Source: Chitinophagia bacterium
Lineage (GTDB): Bacteria; Bacteroidota; Bacteroidia; Chitinophagales; Chitinophagaceae
NCBI GenBank assembly: GCA_010027295.1
Contig: RGVM01000095.1
Span: 1-8,219, forward strand
DNA length: 8,219 bases
Reading direction: 5' to 3'
Of the stretch, positions 1 to 6,246 are shown piece by piece. Under the pieces are notes generated by a model that ran no database searches, was not told the origin of the DNA, and saw only the letters and a program-made list of their open reading frames with translations. Every line of letters begins with the position of its first letter. Position 1 is the first letter of the stretch. Made by a program: the position numbers and the translations under genes.

Positions 1-120
1 TCGATCCTGTCGGATGTGGAGGTCTGGGGCATGGATCTGACCGAGTGGCCCGGTTTGTCGACATCCTTGGCTGGTCTGGTGGGGAGGCTGCGGCGTGACC
101 CCGCTTCGGTGATCTCCTGA
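1..120 (+). CDS. C-terminal end of a tagaturonate reductase-like protein (partial)
   Basis: An open frame enters from the left edge and ends at TGA 118-120, giving 39 residues. The stretch reads VEVWGMDLTEWPGLSTSLAG, which fits the tail of the mannitol dehydrogenase C-terminal family as found in UxaB (a WG-x-DL-x-x-x-PGL pattern shortly before the end). UxaB reduces D-tagaturonate to D-altronate with NADH in the cytoplasmic galacturonate pathway. The other two forward frames are closed by stops within this stretch. The gene converges on the leftward propeller gene across a 650-base gap. Family assignment rests on a short fragment remembered from family members, so another mannitol dehydrogenase-type oxidoreductase is possible. 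No uxaB symbol is assigned for that reason. Confidence 0.5.
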   Translation, partial: SILSDVEVWGMDLTEWPGLSTSLAGLVGRLRRDPASVIS

Positions 121-160
121 ATTTGTGGGACGCTTTGAAGGGGATGGGAGGGAGCTCGCA

Positions 161-254
161 GGTTCTCGAGGGGAAAGGCCTAAGAGGATTGTCGAATAGT
201 CATCCTTTTAGCTCGCAGGCGTGGCTCTCCGCCAAGGCGGATGCCACGCGGAAC
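161..254 (+). repeat. Diverged repeat unit, copy 1
   Basis: This is the most diverged copy. It keeps the landmarks of the other two: GGTTCTC...GAAAGGCCT at the left, AGCTCGCAGGCGTG in the middle, and CCACGCGGAACC at the right end. Its terminal stem pairs GCGTGGC (219-225) with GCCACGC (243-249) and TCCGCC (228-233) with GGCGGA (236-241), giving 13 pairs with a small asymmetric internal loop and a two-base turn. A second stem pairs 180-189 with 202-211 over ten pairs including one G.T (184 with 207). The loop content of the terminal stem differs from copies 2 and 3 while the outer stem is retained. Confidence 0.65.
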
Positions 255-263
255 CGATGACGT

Positions 264-395
264 GTGCCACGGCTGGCGGGTTCTCACGGAGAAAGGCCTG
301 AGACATTGATGAAAAGGGAGGCTTTGAGCTCGCAGGCGTGTCGCCCGGGTCTCTTGATCCCGACCGAAGCGTCGGGAACGGTGCCGCGCGGAACC
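264..395 (+). repeat. Diverged repeat unit, copy 2
   Basis: This copy matches copy 3 closely from GTGCCACGG at the left to GCGCGGAACC at the right, with a few substitutions and single-base length differences. A small hairpin TTCTC-ACG-GAGAA lies at 281-293. The terminal stem pairs GCGTG (336-340) with CGCGC (385-389), then, after a T/C mismatch, CGCC (342-345) with GGTG (380-383); two of these nine pairs are G.T. Inside it sits TCCCGAC-CGAAGC-GTCGGGA at 358-377, a seven-pair stem with a six-base loop. Confidence 0.85.
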
Positions 396-410
396 CCTTG
401 AACGTGCCAT

Positions 411-436
411 CCTGTCTCTCTATTGGAGGGAACAGG
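411..436 (+). repeat. Inverted repeat in the spacer between copies 2 and 3
   Basis: CCTGT (411-415) pairs with ACAGG (432-436), and CTCTC (416-420) with GAGGG (426-430) with one T.G pair (417 with 429) and a bulged A at 431. The loop is five bases. It lies in the part of the array that is not shared between repeat copies, so this stem is not an automatic consequence of the repeat. Confidence 0.5.
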
Positions 437-445
437 CTTGTACCT

Positions 446-471
446 CCGTGGCACCGTCTCGGGTGCCACGG
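446..471 (+). repeat. Perfect 10-pair palindrome with six-base loop
   Basis: CCGTGGCACC (446-455) and GGTGCCACGG (462-471) are exact reverse complements around the loop GTCTCG. The right arm belongs to the start of repeat copy 3, while the left arm is unique spacer sequence. There is no T run after either arm, so it is not a classical intrinsic terminator. It could be a protein-binding operator, part of the RNA chain of hairpins, or a REP-like element. Confidence 0.75.
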
Positions 472-591
472 GTGCGGGTTCTCACGGAGAAAGGCCTGAG
501 ACGTTGATGAAAAGCAGGCTTTGAGCTCTCAGGCGTGTCACCCGGGTCTCTTGATCCCGACCGAAGCGTCGGGAACGGTGCCACGCGGACC
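463..591 (+). repeat. Diverged repeat unit, copy 3
   Basis: This copy is about three bases shorter than copy 2 and nearly identical over its length. The small hairpin is at 479-491. The terminal stem pairs GCGTG (533-537) with CACGC (582-586) and CACC (539-542) with GGTG (577-580), all Watson-Crick apart from the same T/C mismatch seen in copy 2. The inner TCCCGAC...GTCGGGA hairpin is at 555-574. Its left end doubles as the right arm of the palindrome at 446-471. Confidence 0.85.
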
Positions 592-604
592 GCTCTTGCG
601 TTGC

Positions 605-643
605 CACCGAAACGGATGGCGGCTACGCAGAACCGTTTTGGTG
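605..643 (+). repeat. Eleven-pair inverted repeat right of the array
   Basis: CACCGAAACGG (605-615) pairs with CCGTTTTGGTG (633-643) over eleven positions, ten Watson-Crick and one G.T (609 with 639), around a 17-base loop. It lies just outside repeat copy 3 and shares no sequence with the repeat unit. A smaller competing hairpin at 603-620 is weaker. Confidence 0.6.
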
Positions 644-736
644 TCGAGCGAAGTCCGATGGTGGTGTGGGGCGGGATTGTACTATAAGAAGAGAAATAGC
701 AAATCCGTGTCATCCTCCAAGGCTGATTGCCAAGTA

Positions 737-770
737 AGGCAGATTCTCACGATAATGCCTCAATCTGCCT
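737..770 (-). terminator. Candidate transcription end hairpin after the propeller gene
   Basis: AGGCAGATT (737-745) and AATCTGCCT (762-770) are perfect reverse complements with a 16-base loop. The structure begins at the last base of the stop codon of the leftward propeller gene (TGA, 772-770), the place expected for a terminator. On the leftward transcript the stem is followed by TACTTGG, not a run of U, so this is not a textbook intrinsic terminator. It may instead block RNA decay from the 3' end. Between this hairpin and 643 I see no further gene; the AT-richer stretch at about 675-705 shows no clear promoter. Confidence 0.4.
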
Positions 771-2332
771 CATCTAGGCCCTTCACTGTTCGGCTCCGAG
801 TTGCTCACGAATGCCAACCGTTTGCTATCGGGCGACCACGAGTTGACGTTCATCGTCCCTTGTCCGCCGTAGAGGTGGGCGATGACGCGGGGTGCTCCGC
901 CGCCGGTGGGCATGATGCGCAGCATGACTTTCTTGAAGGAGGGATGGGAGGCTGGGTCGATGTCTGTCGGGAAGGATACGAAGGCGATCCATCGTCCGTC
1001 GGGGGAGATGTGCGGGAACCAGTTGTTGTACTCGTCGAAGGTGAGCTGTTCCTTTCCTGAGCCGTCGGGGCGCATGCGCCAGAGCTGCATGGTGCCGGAG
1101 GCGTCGGCGTTGTAGTAGATGAACTGTCCGTCGGGGGCGTACTCGGGCCCATCGACATGTCCGCGGGTGTTTCGCGTGAGGTCGGTCTCCTTGCCGGTTC
1201 GGATGTCGACCTGGTAGATGTTGTAGATCGAAACCCCGTTGCGCTGGCCTACGACGAGCACCTGTTTCCCGTCGGGCGACCAGCCATGCCAGTAGGAGGG
1301 GACGTTGTCGTTGACACGCATCGGCGGACCGCCGGCCAGCGGCATCACATATACGGCGGAGCCGGAGGCCTTGGGCCCGTCGAAGTGGCTGCTGATGGCG
1401 AGCTGACGGCCGTCGAAGGAGATGCCGTGGTCGTTGTTGTTTCGGTTGACCGTTCCCGTGGGGAAGTAGGTGGGCTGTCCACCGGCGGTATCGACCGTGA
1501 GGAGCCGCCCTTCCTGGTTGATGAGCAGCCGTCCACCGTCGGGCATCCAGTTGGGCGCTTCGAAACGATGGGTGGATGCATACAGGATGCGCCTTTTCCC
1601 TGTCTGGATGTCGATGGTCTCAAGGCGGGAACCCATGAGGGGCTCCTTCCTGTCGAGACCGCGCTGGATGAGCGGGTCGGGATGGTAGCGGTCGGGCACG
1701 GGTCTGTCGATGCGCAGGTTCCATACCATGGCGCTGTCGGCCCGCATCGCGTCTTGTGCCGAGAGGAAGATGCCGACGGTGACGGAGTCCGGCATATCGG
1801 GCAGGACGGTCTCGCCGACGAGCTGCAGGGGTTCCCCGGGTCTGGCCGCGCGCATGGTGAAGGTATGTCCCCTGCGCTCGAGCTGCAGGGTCTGCAGTTC
1901 ACGCTTGGGATGCATGCGCCTGTCCTGCGGGATGCGCAGGAATGCCCCCTGCATGTGTCGCCATTGCATGACGATGCGTCCATCCCCCTGCCGGAAGGCG
2001 GAGACATGGGCGGCGTCATCGCGCAGGGATTCGCGCACCATCCATCCGGTACGCTTCTGCGAGGCCACCCCGGGGTCGGCGAAGGCGAAGTCGGCGGTCA
2101 GGATGAAGTCGCCGCCCATACGGCGGTGGCGATAGACTGCTTCTTCAAGGTTCAGGTCGGCGTACTGTCCCACGGAGACCAGCTTCCATGCCTGTGCGGC
2201 CGTGTCGAAGACGGCCTTGCCCACATTTTTCGGATAGCCGAGGTCGATAGTGGTGGTGAGACCTGCCGCAGGGTGTTGCGCGTGGGCGTACAGCGAGAGG
2301 CAGGTGGCAAGGAGTGTCGGCAGGCTTTTCAT
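770..2332 (-). CDS. Secreted protein with concanavalin-like domain and TolB-like beta-propeller
   Basis: The product is 520 residues. Residues 1-19 look like a signal peptide (basic start, hydrophobic core, cleavage near AHA-Q). Residues about 28-210 resemble a DUF1349/laminin-G-type jelly-roll domain, with the typical TGWMVRESL at 95-103. Residues about 235-512 form a TolB-like propeller with repeated PD40-type motifs: WMPDGGRLL (262-270), ISFDGRQLA (304-312), WSPDGKQVL (351-359), YAPDGQFIY (398-406), ISPDGRWIA (442-450) and WSPDSKRLA (499-507). Such proteins are often labelled TolB-like or 'biopolymer transporter' in Bacteroidota, but a role with the Tol-Pal system is unsupported here; it is probably periplasmic or secreted, binding or acting on an unknown ligand. 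The ATG at 2332 is the only start that keeps the signal peptide. It lies 18 bases downstream of the hydrolase gene, so cotranscription is likely. Domains are fairly certain; function is unknown. Confidence 0.88.
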   Translation of the reverse strand: MKSLPTLLATCLSLYAHAQHPAAGLTTTIDLGYPKNVGKAVFDTAAQAWKLVSVGQYADLNLEEAVYRHRRMGGDFILTADFAFADPGVASQKRTGWMVRESLRDDAAHVSAFRQGDGRIVMQWRHMQGAFLRIPQDRRMHPKRELQTLQLERRGHTFTMRAARPGEPLQLVGETVLPDMPDSVTVGIFLSAQDAMRADSAMVWNLRIDRPVPDRYHPDPLIQRGLDRKEPLMGSRLETIDIQTGKRRILYASTHRFEAPNWMPDGGRLLINQEGRLLTVDTAGGQPTYFPTGTVNRNNNDHGISFDGRQLAISSHFDGPKASGSAVYVMPLAGGPPMRVNDNVPSYWHGWSPDGKQVLVVGQRNGVSIYNIYQVDIRTGKETDLTRNTRGHVDGPEYAPDGQFIYYNADASGTMQLWRMRPDGSGKEQLTFDEYNNWFPHISPDGRWIAFVSFPTDIDPASHPSFKKVMLRIMPTGGGAPRVIAHLYGGQGTMNVNSWSPDSKRLAFVSNSEPNSEGPR

Positions 2333-2350
2333 GGATGTAATTGAGTGTCG

Positions 2351-3016
2351 TTAGTCGGCGAGGAGGGGCCGTATCAGCGGCATCCAGATCTCATAGCCCT
2401 TCCGGTTCATGTGCAGTCGGTCGGAGACGTAGATATCCTCCTTCATGGACCCGTCGGCGTTGAGCATGGGGTTGTGCACGTCGAGGTAACGCGTGCGCCG
2501 CATCTTTCGTATGCGGGCCTCGATGAGTCGGTTAGCCTCCCGCATTACCGGGAGCAGGGCTTCGCGCGAAGGACTGGGTTTCAGCGAGAGGAAGACGACG
2601 GGCACCCTGGGAAGTCGGCTGCGGATGAGGGACATGAGCCTTTCGAAACGTTGCAGCACCGAGTCGGCGGTAATCTGAGGCCCACCGGTGAGGTCGTTCT
2701 CGCCGCAATAGATCAGGATCTGCCGGGGATCGTATTTGAAGATGACATCGTCGGCATACTGGATGAGGTGTGGCAGCGATGAGCCGCCGAAGGCGCGGTT
2801 GAGGATGCGGCGGCCCGGAAAGTCGGTGGAGACGCTCGTCCATTTGGTGAAGGAGGAGCTTCCGATGAAGAGGATGGGCTTTTCGGGTGGGCGCGAGAGT
2901 GAGTCGGCCCGGCGGAAGGCCTCTATTTCCTTGATGAAGGGCTGCGCCGAGATGTCCATGAGAAACAGTATCGGGCAGGCGAGCGTCAGGAGTAGGGATC
3001 TATTCAACATGAGCAT
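2351..3016 (-). CDS. Secreted SGNH/GDSL-type hydrolase
   Basis: From the ATG at 3016 the product is 221 residues; an ATG two codons later (3010) is equally possible. An upstream in-frame TTG extension to 3091 would overlap the divergent gene's leader and bury the signal peptide, so it is rejected. Residues 1-25 form a signal peptide (LLLTLACPILFLMDISAQ). The four SGNH blocks are visible: ILFIGSSS at 48-55 with Ser54 as probable nucleophile (GSSS in place of GDSL, seen in some subfamilies), the Gly block at 77-78 (RAFGGSS), Asn107 in GEND (105-108), and Asp199 with His202 in SDRLHMN. It resembles the platelet-activating-factor acetylhydrolase-like bacterial SGNH group and should be an esterase, perhaps removing acetyl groups from glycans; substrate is unknown. 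It is the first gene of a probable leftward two-gene operon and is divergent from susC. Confidence 0.9.
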   Translation of the reverse strand: MLMLNRSLLLTLACPILFLMDISAQPFIKEIEAFRRADSLSRPPEKPILFIGSSSFTKWTSVSTDFPGRRILNRAFGGSSLPHLIQYADDVIFKYDPRQILIYCGENDLTGGPQITADSVLQRFERLMSLIRSRLPRVPVVFLSLKPSPSREALLPVMREANRLIEARIRKMRRTRYLDVHNPMLNADGSMKEDIYVSDRLHMNRKGYEIWMPLIRPLLAD

Positions 3017-3023
3017 GCTTTTG

Positions 3024-3056
3024 GTTGCGGGGAATAGCCTGTTTCGTTTATCTTGA
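3024..3056 (+). promoter_or_regulatory. Candidate Bacteroidota-type promoter for the susC operon
   Basis: GTTG at 3024-3027 and TATCTTGA at 3049-3056 are separated by 21 bases, which approximates the Bacteroidota housekeeping pattern (TTTG near -33, TAnnTTTG near -7). The second box matches about six of eight positions. Transcription would start around 3061-3063, so the leader would be about 35 bases. The match is imperfect and the region is short, so this is tentative. No equally good match was found for the leftward operon. Confidence 0.3.
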
Positions 3057-3058
3057 AG

Positions 3059-3081
3059 CCCCGTACCAATCGGGGATTTTT
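3059..3081 (+). promoter_or_regulatory. GC hairpin followed by T run in the susC leader
   Basis: CCCCG (3059-3063) pairs with CGGGG (3071-3075) around a seven-base loop, followed by ATTTTT (3076-3081). On the rightward strand this has the shape of a weak intrinsic terminator, placed 17 bases ahead of the susC start and at or near the predicted transcript 5' end. It could be an attenuator, a stop for any transcript entering from the left, or a 5' stabilising hairpin. The stem is only five pairs, so chance is a real alternative. Confidence 0.35.
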
Positions 3082-3097
3082 CAACAAACAACGCTTT

Positions 3098-6000
3098 ATG
3101 AGGATGAAAGTATGGATTTCCCTCGCATGTATGTTCCTCCTGACCGCTGCGCAGGCGCAGACCCGGAAGGTGACGGGCACGGTGAGGGACGAGGGCGGCC
3201 GGGTACTGTCGGGTGCGAGCGTGTCGGCCAGGGGTGCGACAGGCCGGGCCGTGACGGATGCGAACGGCCGGTTCAGTATCGAGCTGGCGCCGTCGGTGAA
3301 GCTACTCGAAGTGAGTTATGTGGGGATGGGCATGGAGCTGGTCGGACTCACCGACAAGGCCGACTATACCATCACCCTGAAGCCGCAGGTGTCGACCCTT
3401 TCCGACGTCGTCGTGGTCGGCTATGGCACGGTGCGCAAGGGTGACCTGACCGGGGCAGTGCAGCGCATCGACCGCGACGATCTGCTGCGTAATGACCCCA
3501 TCAACCTCCAACAGGCTTTGCAGGGTAAGATTGCAGGCGTCAACATCACGCAGAACGACGGTGCGCCGGGCGCCAGCCTCAGCATCCGCATCCGCGGGTC
3601 CAACTCGTTCCTCGGGGGCACGGAGCCGCTGTATGTCATCGACGGGGTACCGTTCAACAACACCAACAGCGGGGGCACGCCCTCGTCGATTGGCGGGGAC
3701 GAGAAGCAGACGCTCAACATCCTGGCCTTCCTCGACCCGAACGAGATCGAGTCGGTGGATATCCTGAAGGATGCGTCGGCAACGGCCATCTACGGCTCGC
3801 GCGGCGCCAACGGCGTGGTGCTGATCACAACGCGCAGGGGCAAACCGGGCCGTGAGAAAGTGGAATTGAACGTCAACATGGGCGTCTCGGAAGTGTCGAG
3901 GCGACTCGACATGCTGCGGCCCTACGACTACGCACGCTTCCAGAACCTGTCCTACCAGAATGCCAACCTCTACGACGGCACGAGCTACACGCTGCCCTAC
4001 TCGCTCGACGAGCTCGATACGCTAAAATCCCAGGCCACTGACTGGCAGGAGGCCATCTTCCGAAGGGCCCTCACGCAGCAGTATTCGCTCAACGTGTCGG
4101 GCTCGAACGAGAACGGCAGCCACAGCCTCGGCTTCAACTTCCTGAACCAGGACGGCGCCGTCATCAACTCCAACTACCGGAAGTTCGGCCTGACGATGAA
4201 CCTGCACCGAAACATCGGCAAGGCCGTCCGCATCGGCACGAGCACCGCCCTTTCCAACTCCGTCACCAACGGCGTCAAGACCGGCACCGACAAGTCGGAC
4301 GCCGCCAGCGCGGGCGTGATCCGGGCCGCGCTCACCTATCCGACGACCATCCAGCGCGAGGAGGAGTTCGACGGCACGGGCGAGGGATTCTTCATCACCA
4401 ACCCCGTCATCTATTCGCGCGACGTCCTCAATAGAGTGACGGGCTACAACATCTTCTCTTCCAACTACGCCGAGGCGAGCTTTCTGCGGTATTTAAAGCT
4501 TCGGCAGAACCTTGGCTTCAACTATGGCGCCAACGACCGCGACCAGTATTATCCACGGAGCGTCTTTGAGGGCTTCAGCGTGCGGGGCTCGGCCCTGAAG
4601 TCGGACAACCTCTGGACCAGCATGGTCTCCGAGAGCATCCTCTCCTTCAACCGGAAGGCGGGTCGCCACAGCGTGAACGCCATGTCTGCCGCCACCTACG
4701 AGCGTACGGAGGGCGGGTCCACCCGGGCCGAGGCCAAGGGCTTCCCCAACGACATCCTGCGGAACGAGAACATGCAGGCGGCGGAGCAGATCCTTCCCGC
4801 CGTCACGAGCCGCTACCGTTCGGCCCTCATCTCCTTCCTGGGCCGCGCCAACTACGCCTACGACGACCGCTACCTGCTGACCGTCTCCTTCCGGCAGGAC
4901 GGTTCCAGCAAGTTCGGCCGCAACAACAAATGGGCAGGCTTCCCGTCGGCTGCGCTGGCCTGGAAGCTGCACAACGAGTCATTCCTGAAGAAGTCGAAGT
5001 CTGTATCGAACCTCACGCTTCGCATGAGCTACGGCATGACCGGCAACCAGGGCATCGGCTCCTATGCCTCGCTGGCCAAGCTGGCGGTGTACAACTATCC
5101 CTTCAACGGGTCGCTGCAGACGGGCCTGGCGGACGATATCTACGCCGGTCCCGCGAACGCCGCCCTGCGGTGGGAGACGACGACGGCCTACAACGCCGGC
5201 CTCGACCTGGGCGTGGCGGGCGGGCGCGTGAACGTCCATGTGGATGCCTACCGCAAGCGCACCGACGACCTGCTGCAGTACATCACCACTCCGGCCTCCA
5301 CGGGCTTCCAGCGGCAGCTGCGCAATTCGGGCTCCGTCGAGAACAAGGGCATCGAACTCGCCATCGACGCCGTGGTGGTGAAGAACGCGAAGCTCACCTG
5401 GAAGACGCTGTTCAACATCTCCTTCAACCGGAACCGCATCCTCAGCCTGGGCGGGGATTTGAAGGAGCAGTTCGCCAACAACATCTCGACGCGTGACGCG
5501 CCCTTCATCCAGGTGGCCGGCCGTCCCATCGGAGCCATCTACGGCTACCGCGAGGACGGCTACTACGACAACGAGGCCGAGGTGCGCAGCAGCCCCATCT
5601 ACTACAACCAGCCGCTGGCAATCATCCGCCGCATGGTGGGCGAGATCAAGTACCGGAACCTGGACGGCGACCCGAGCTCCATCTCGCTGACCGACCGCAC
5701 GTTCATCGGCGACGTGAACCCCGACTTCATCTTCGGCTTCACCAACAACCTCAGCTTCGGCCGATTCGACCTGAGCCTCTTCCTGCAGGGGGTGCAGGGC
5801 AACGACATCGTGAACATGAACACCGTCTGGAACGGGAACATCGGCACGTCGAAGAACGTGAGCGAGGAGGTGCTCGCTGGCGCATGGATGGCGGGTAGAG
5901 ATAACAGCGCCGCCACGGCACCCAAGCCCATCCGGCAGTTCTGGCGCGTCCTGCTGTTCTCGGAGCGCTTCATAGAGGATGGCAGTTTCGTGCGGGTCAA

Positions 6001-6220
6001 GAATCTGACCCTCGGGTACACCCTGCCGCAGCGCTCGGTGAAGGCCATCAGCAGCCTGCGGCTCGCGCTGGCGGTGAACAACCTGTACACCTTCACGAAG
6101 TACAGTGGCTACGATCCCGAAGTCAACAGCTACGGCGACAATCCCGCCCTGTTCGGCGTCGACCTCGGCGGCTATCCGAACAGCCGGAGCGTGAACCTCA
6201 GCCTGCGCTGCGGCTTCTGA
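3098..6220 (+). CDS. susC: SusC/RagA-type TonB-dependent outer-membrane transporter
   Basis: The product is 1040 residues from ATG 3098, or 1038 from ATG 3104. The frame stays open upstream to a TTG at 3053, but only the internal ATGs place a signal peptide at the N-terminus (MRMKVWISLACMFLLTAAQA). Residues about 24-97 form the carboxypeptidase-regulatory-like beta-sandwich typical of SusC. A TonB-box-like DVVVVGYG is at 103-110. The plug follows, with IRIRGSNS (163-170), LYVIDGVPF (178-186) and ESVDILKDASATAIYGSRGA (218-237). The rest is the beta-barrel, including the familiar DDRYLLTVSFRQDGSSKFG, and it ends in Phe, as expected for barrel assembly. No STN signalling domain is present, so regulation by an anti-sigma partner through this protein is unlikely. 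It imports oligomers with the SusD protein encoded 26 bases downstream. The symbol denotes the family, not starch specificity. Confidence 0.96.
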   Translation: MRMKVWISLACMFLLTAAQAQTRKVTGTVRDEGGRVLSGASVSARGATGRAVTDANGRFSIELAPSVKLLEVSYVGMGMELVGLTDKADYTITLKPQVSTLSDVVVVGYGTVRKGDLTGAVQRIDRDDLLRNDPINLQQALQGKIAGVNITQNDGAPGASLSIRIRGSNSFLGGTEPLYVIDGVPFNNTNSGGTPSSIGGDEKQTLNILAFLDPNEIESVDILKDASATAIYGSRGANGVVLITTRRGKPGREKVELNVNMGVSEVSRRLDMLRPYDYARFQNLSYQNANLYDGTSYTLPYSLDELDTLKSQATDWQEAIFRRALTQQYSLNVSGSNENGSHSLGFNFLNQDGAVINSNYRKFGLTMNLHRNIGKAVRIGTSTALSNSVTNGVKTGTDKSDAASAGVIRAALTYPTTIQREEEFDGTGEGFFITNPVIYSRDVLNRVTGYNIFSSNYAEASFLRYLKLRQNLGFNYGANDRDQYYPRSVFEGFSVRGSALKSDNLWTSMVSESILSFNRKAGRHSVNAMSAATYERTEGGSTRAEAKGFPNDILRNENMQAAEQILPAVTSRYRSALISFLGRANYAYDDRYLLTVSFRQDGSSKFGRNNKWAGFPSAALAWKLHNESFLKKSKSVSNLTLRMSYGMTGNQGIGSYASLAKLAVYNYPFNGSLQTGLADDIYAGPANAALRWETTTAYNAGLDLGVAGGRVNVHVDAYRKRTDDLLQYITTPASTGFQRQLRNSGSVENKGIELAIDAVVVKNAKLTWKTLFNISFNRNRILSLGGDLKEQFANNISTRDAPFIQVAGRPIGAIYGYREDGYYDNEAEVRSSPIYYNQPLAIIRRMVGEIKYRNLDGDPSSISLTDRTFIGDVNPDFIFGFTNNLSFGRFDLSLFLQGVQGNDIVNMNTVWNGNIGTSKNVSEEVLAGAWMAGRDNSAATAPKPIRQFWRVLLFSERFIEDGSFVRVKNLTLGYTLPQRSVKAISSLRLALAVNNLYTFTKYSGYDPEVNSYGDNPALFGVDLGGYPNSRSVNLSLRCGF

Positions 6221-6246
6221 GCGTATCCACTGAAACAAATATCACC

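Larger units (their letters stand above)
153..643 (+). other. Array of repeats and consecutive stem-loops, candidate structured RNA
   Basis: This non-coding stretch between two converging genes is dominated by repeats and inverted repeats. Drawn as plus-strand RNA it forms a chain of hairpins: 163-175, 180-211, 219-249, 281-293, 294-323, 336-389 (with an inner hairpin at 358-377), 411-436, 446-471, 479-491, 492-520, 533-586 and 605-643. The word AGCTCGCAGG occurs at 153-162, 210-219 and 327-336, with a one-base variant at 524-533. Short reading frames exist on both strands but cross the repeats without protein-like composition. It could be a long structured 3' UTR of the upstream gene, a cluster of REP/BIME-like dispersed repeats, or a small RNA gene. 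I cannot match it to a named RNA family. Confidence 0.4.

Noticed and set aside
266..277. Small hairpin GCCA-CGGC-TGGC between repeat copies 1 and 2
   Set aside because: Four pairs in GC-rich sequence are expected by chance, and the pairing is not kept at the equivalent place before copy 3.
153..591. CRISPR array
   Set aside because: Only three copies, about 95-130 bases each, diverged from one another, with spacers of very unequal length (about 9 and 67 bases). No cas gene is present.
264..591. Integron attC sites or cassette array
   Set aside because: The imperfect palindromes are of a plausible size, but I see no paired core boxes of the GTTRRRY type, and there are no cassette genes between the copies.
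180..713. Short minus-strand frames across the repeat array, sharing a peptide like LRPFSVRTR
   Set aside because: The shared peptide is simply the translated repeat. The frames are Arg/Pro/Ser-rich, begin and end at arbitrary places in the repeat units, and have no start signals.
770..2332. Oligogalacturonate lyase (PL22-type propeller)
   Set aside because: It is tempting given the UxaB-like neighbour, but the propeller shows generic TolB/PD40 motifs and an extra N-terminal concanavalin-like domain; I could not identify the lyase metal-binding residues.
1157..2344. Long open frame (395 codons) on the plus strand opposite the propeller gene
   Set aside because: It is antisense to a gene with clear signal peptide and PD40 motifs. 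High GC makes such open antisense frames common, and the translation is Gly/Val-rich without recognisable domains.
3053..3097. N-terminal extension of susC from a TTG at 3053
   Set aside because: It would place fifteen residues rich in Arg, Asn and Lys ahead of an intact signal peptide and would translate through the leader hairpin. ATG 3098 or 3104 gives a normal signal peptide.
4979..6238. Long open frame (419 codons) on the minus strand opposite susC
   Set aside because: It is the antisense shadow of the conserved SusC barrel; its composition (Val/Ala/Glu-rich) mirrors the codon bias of the sense gene, and it has no start context or motif.
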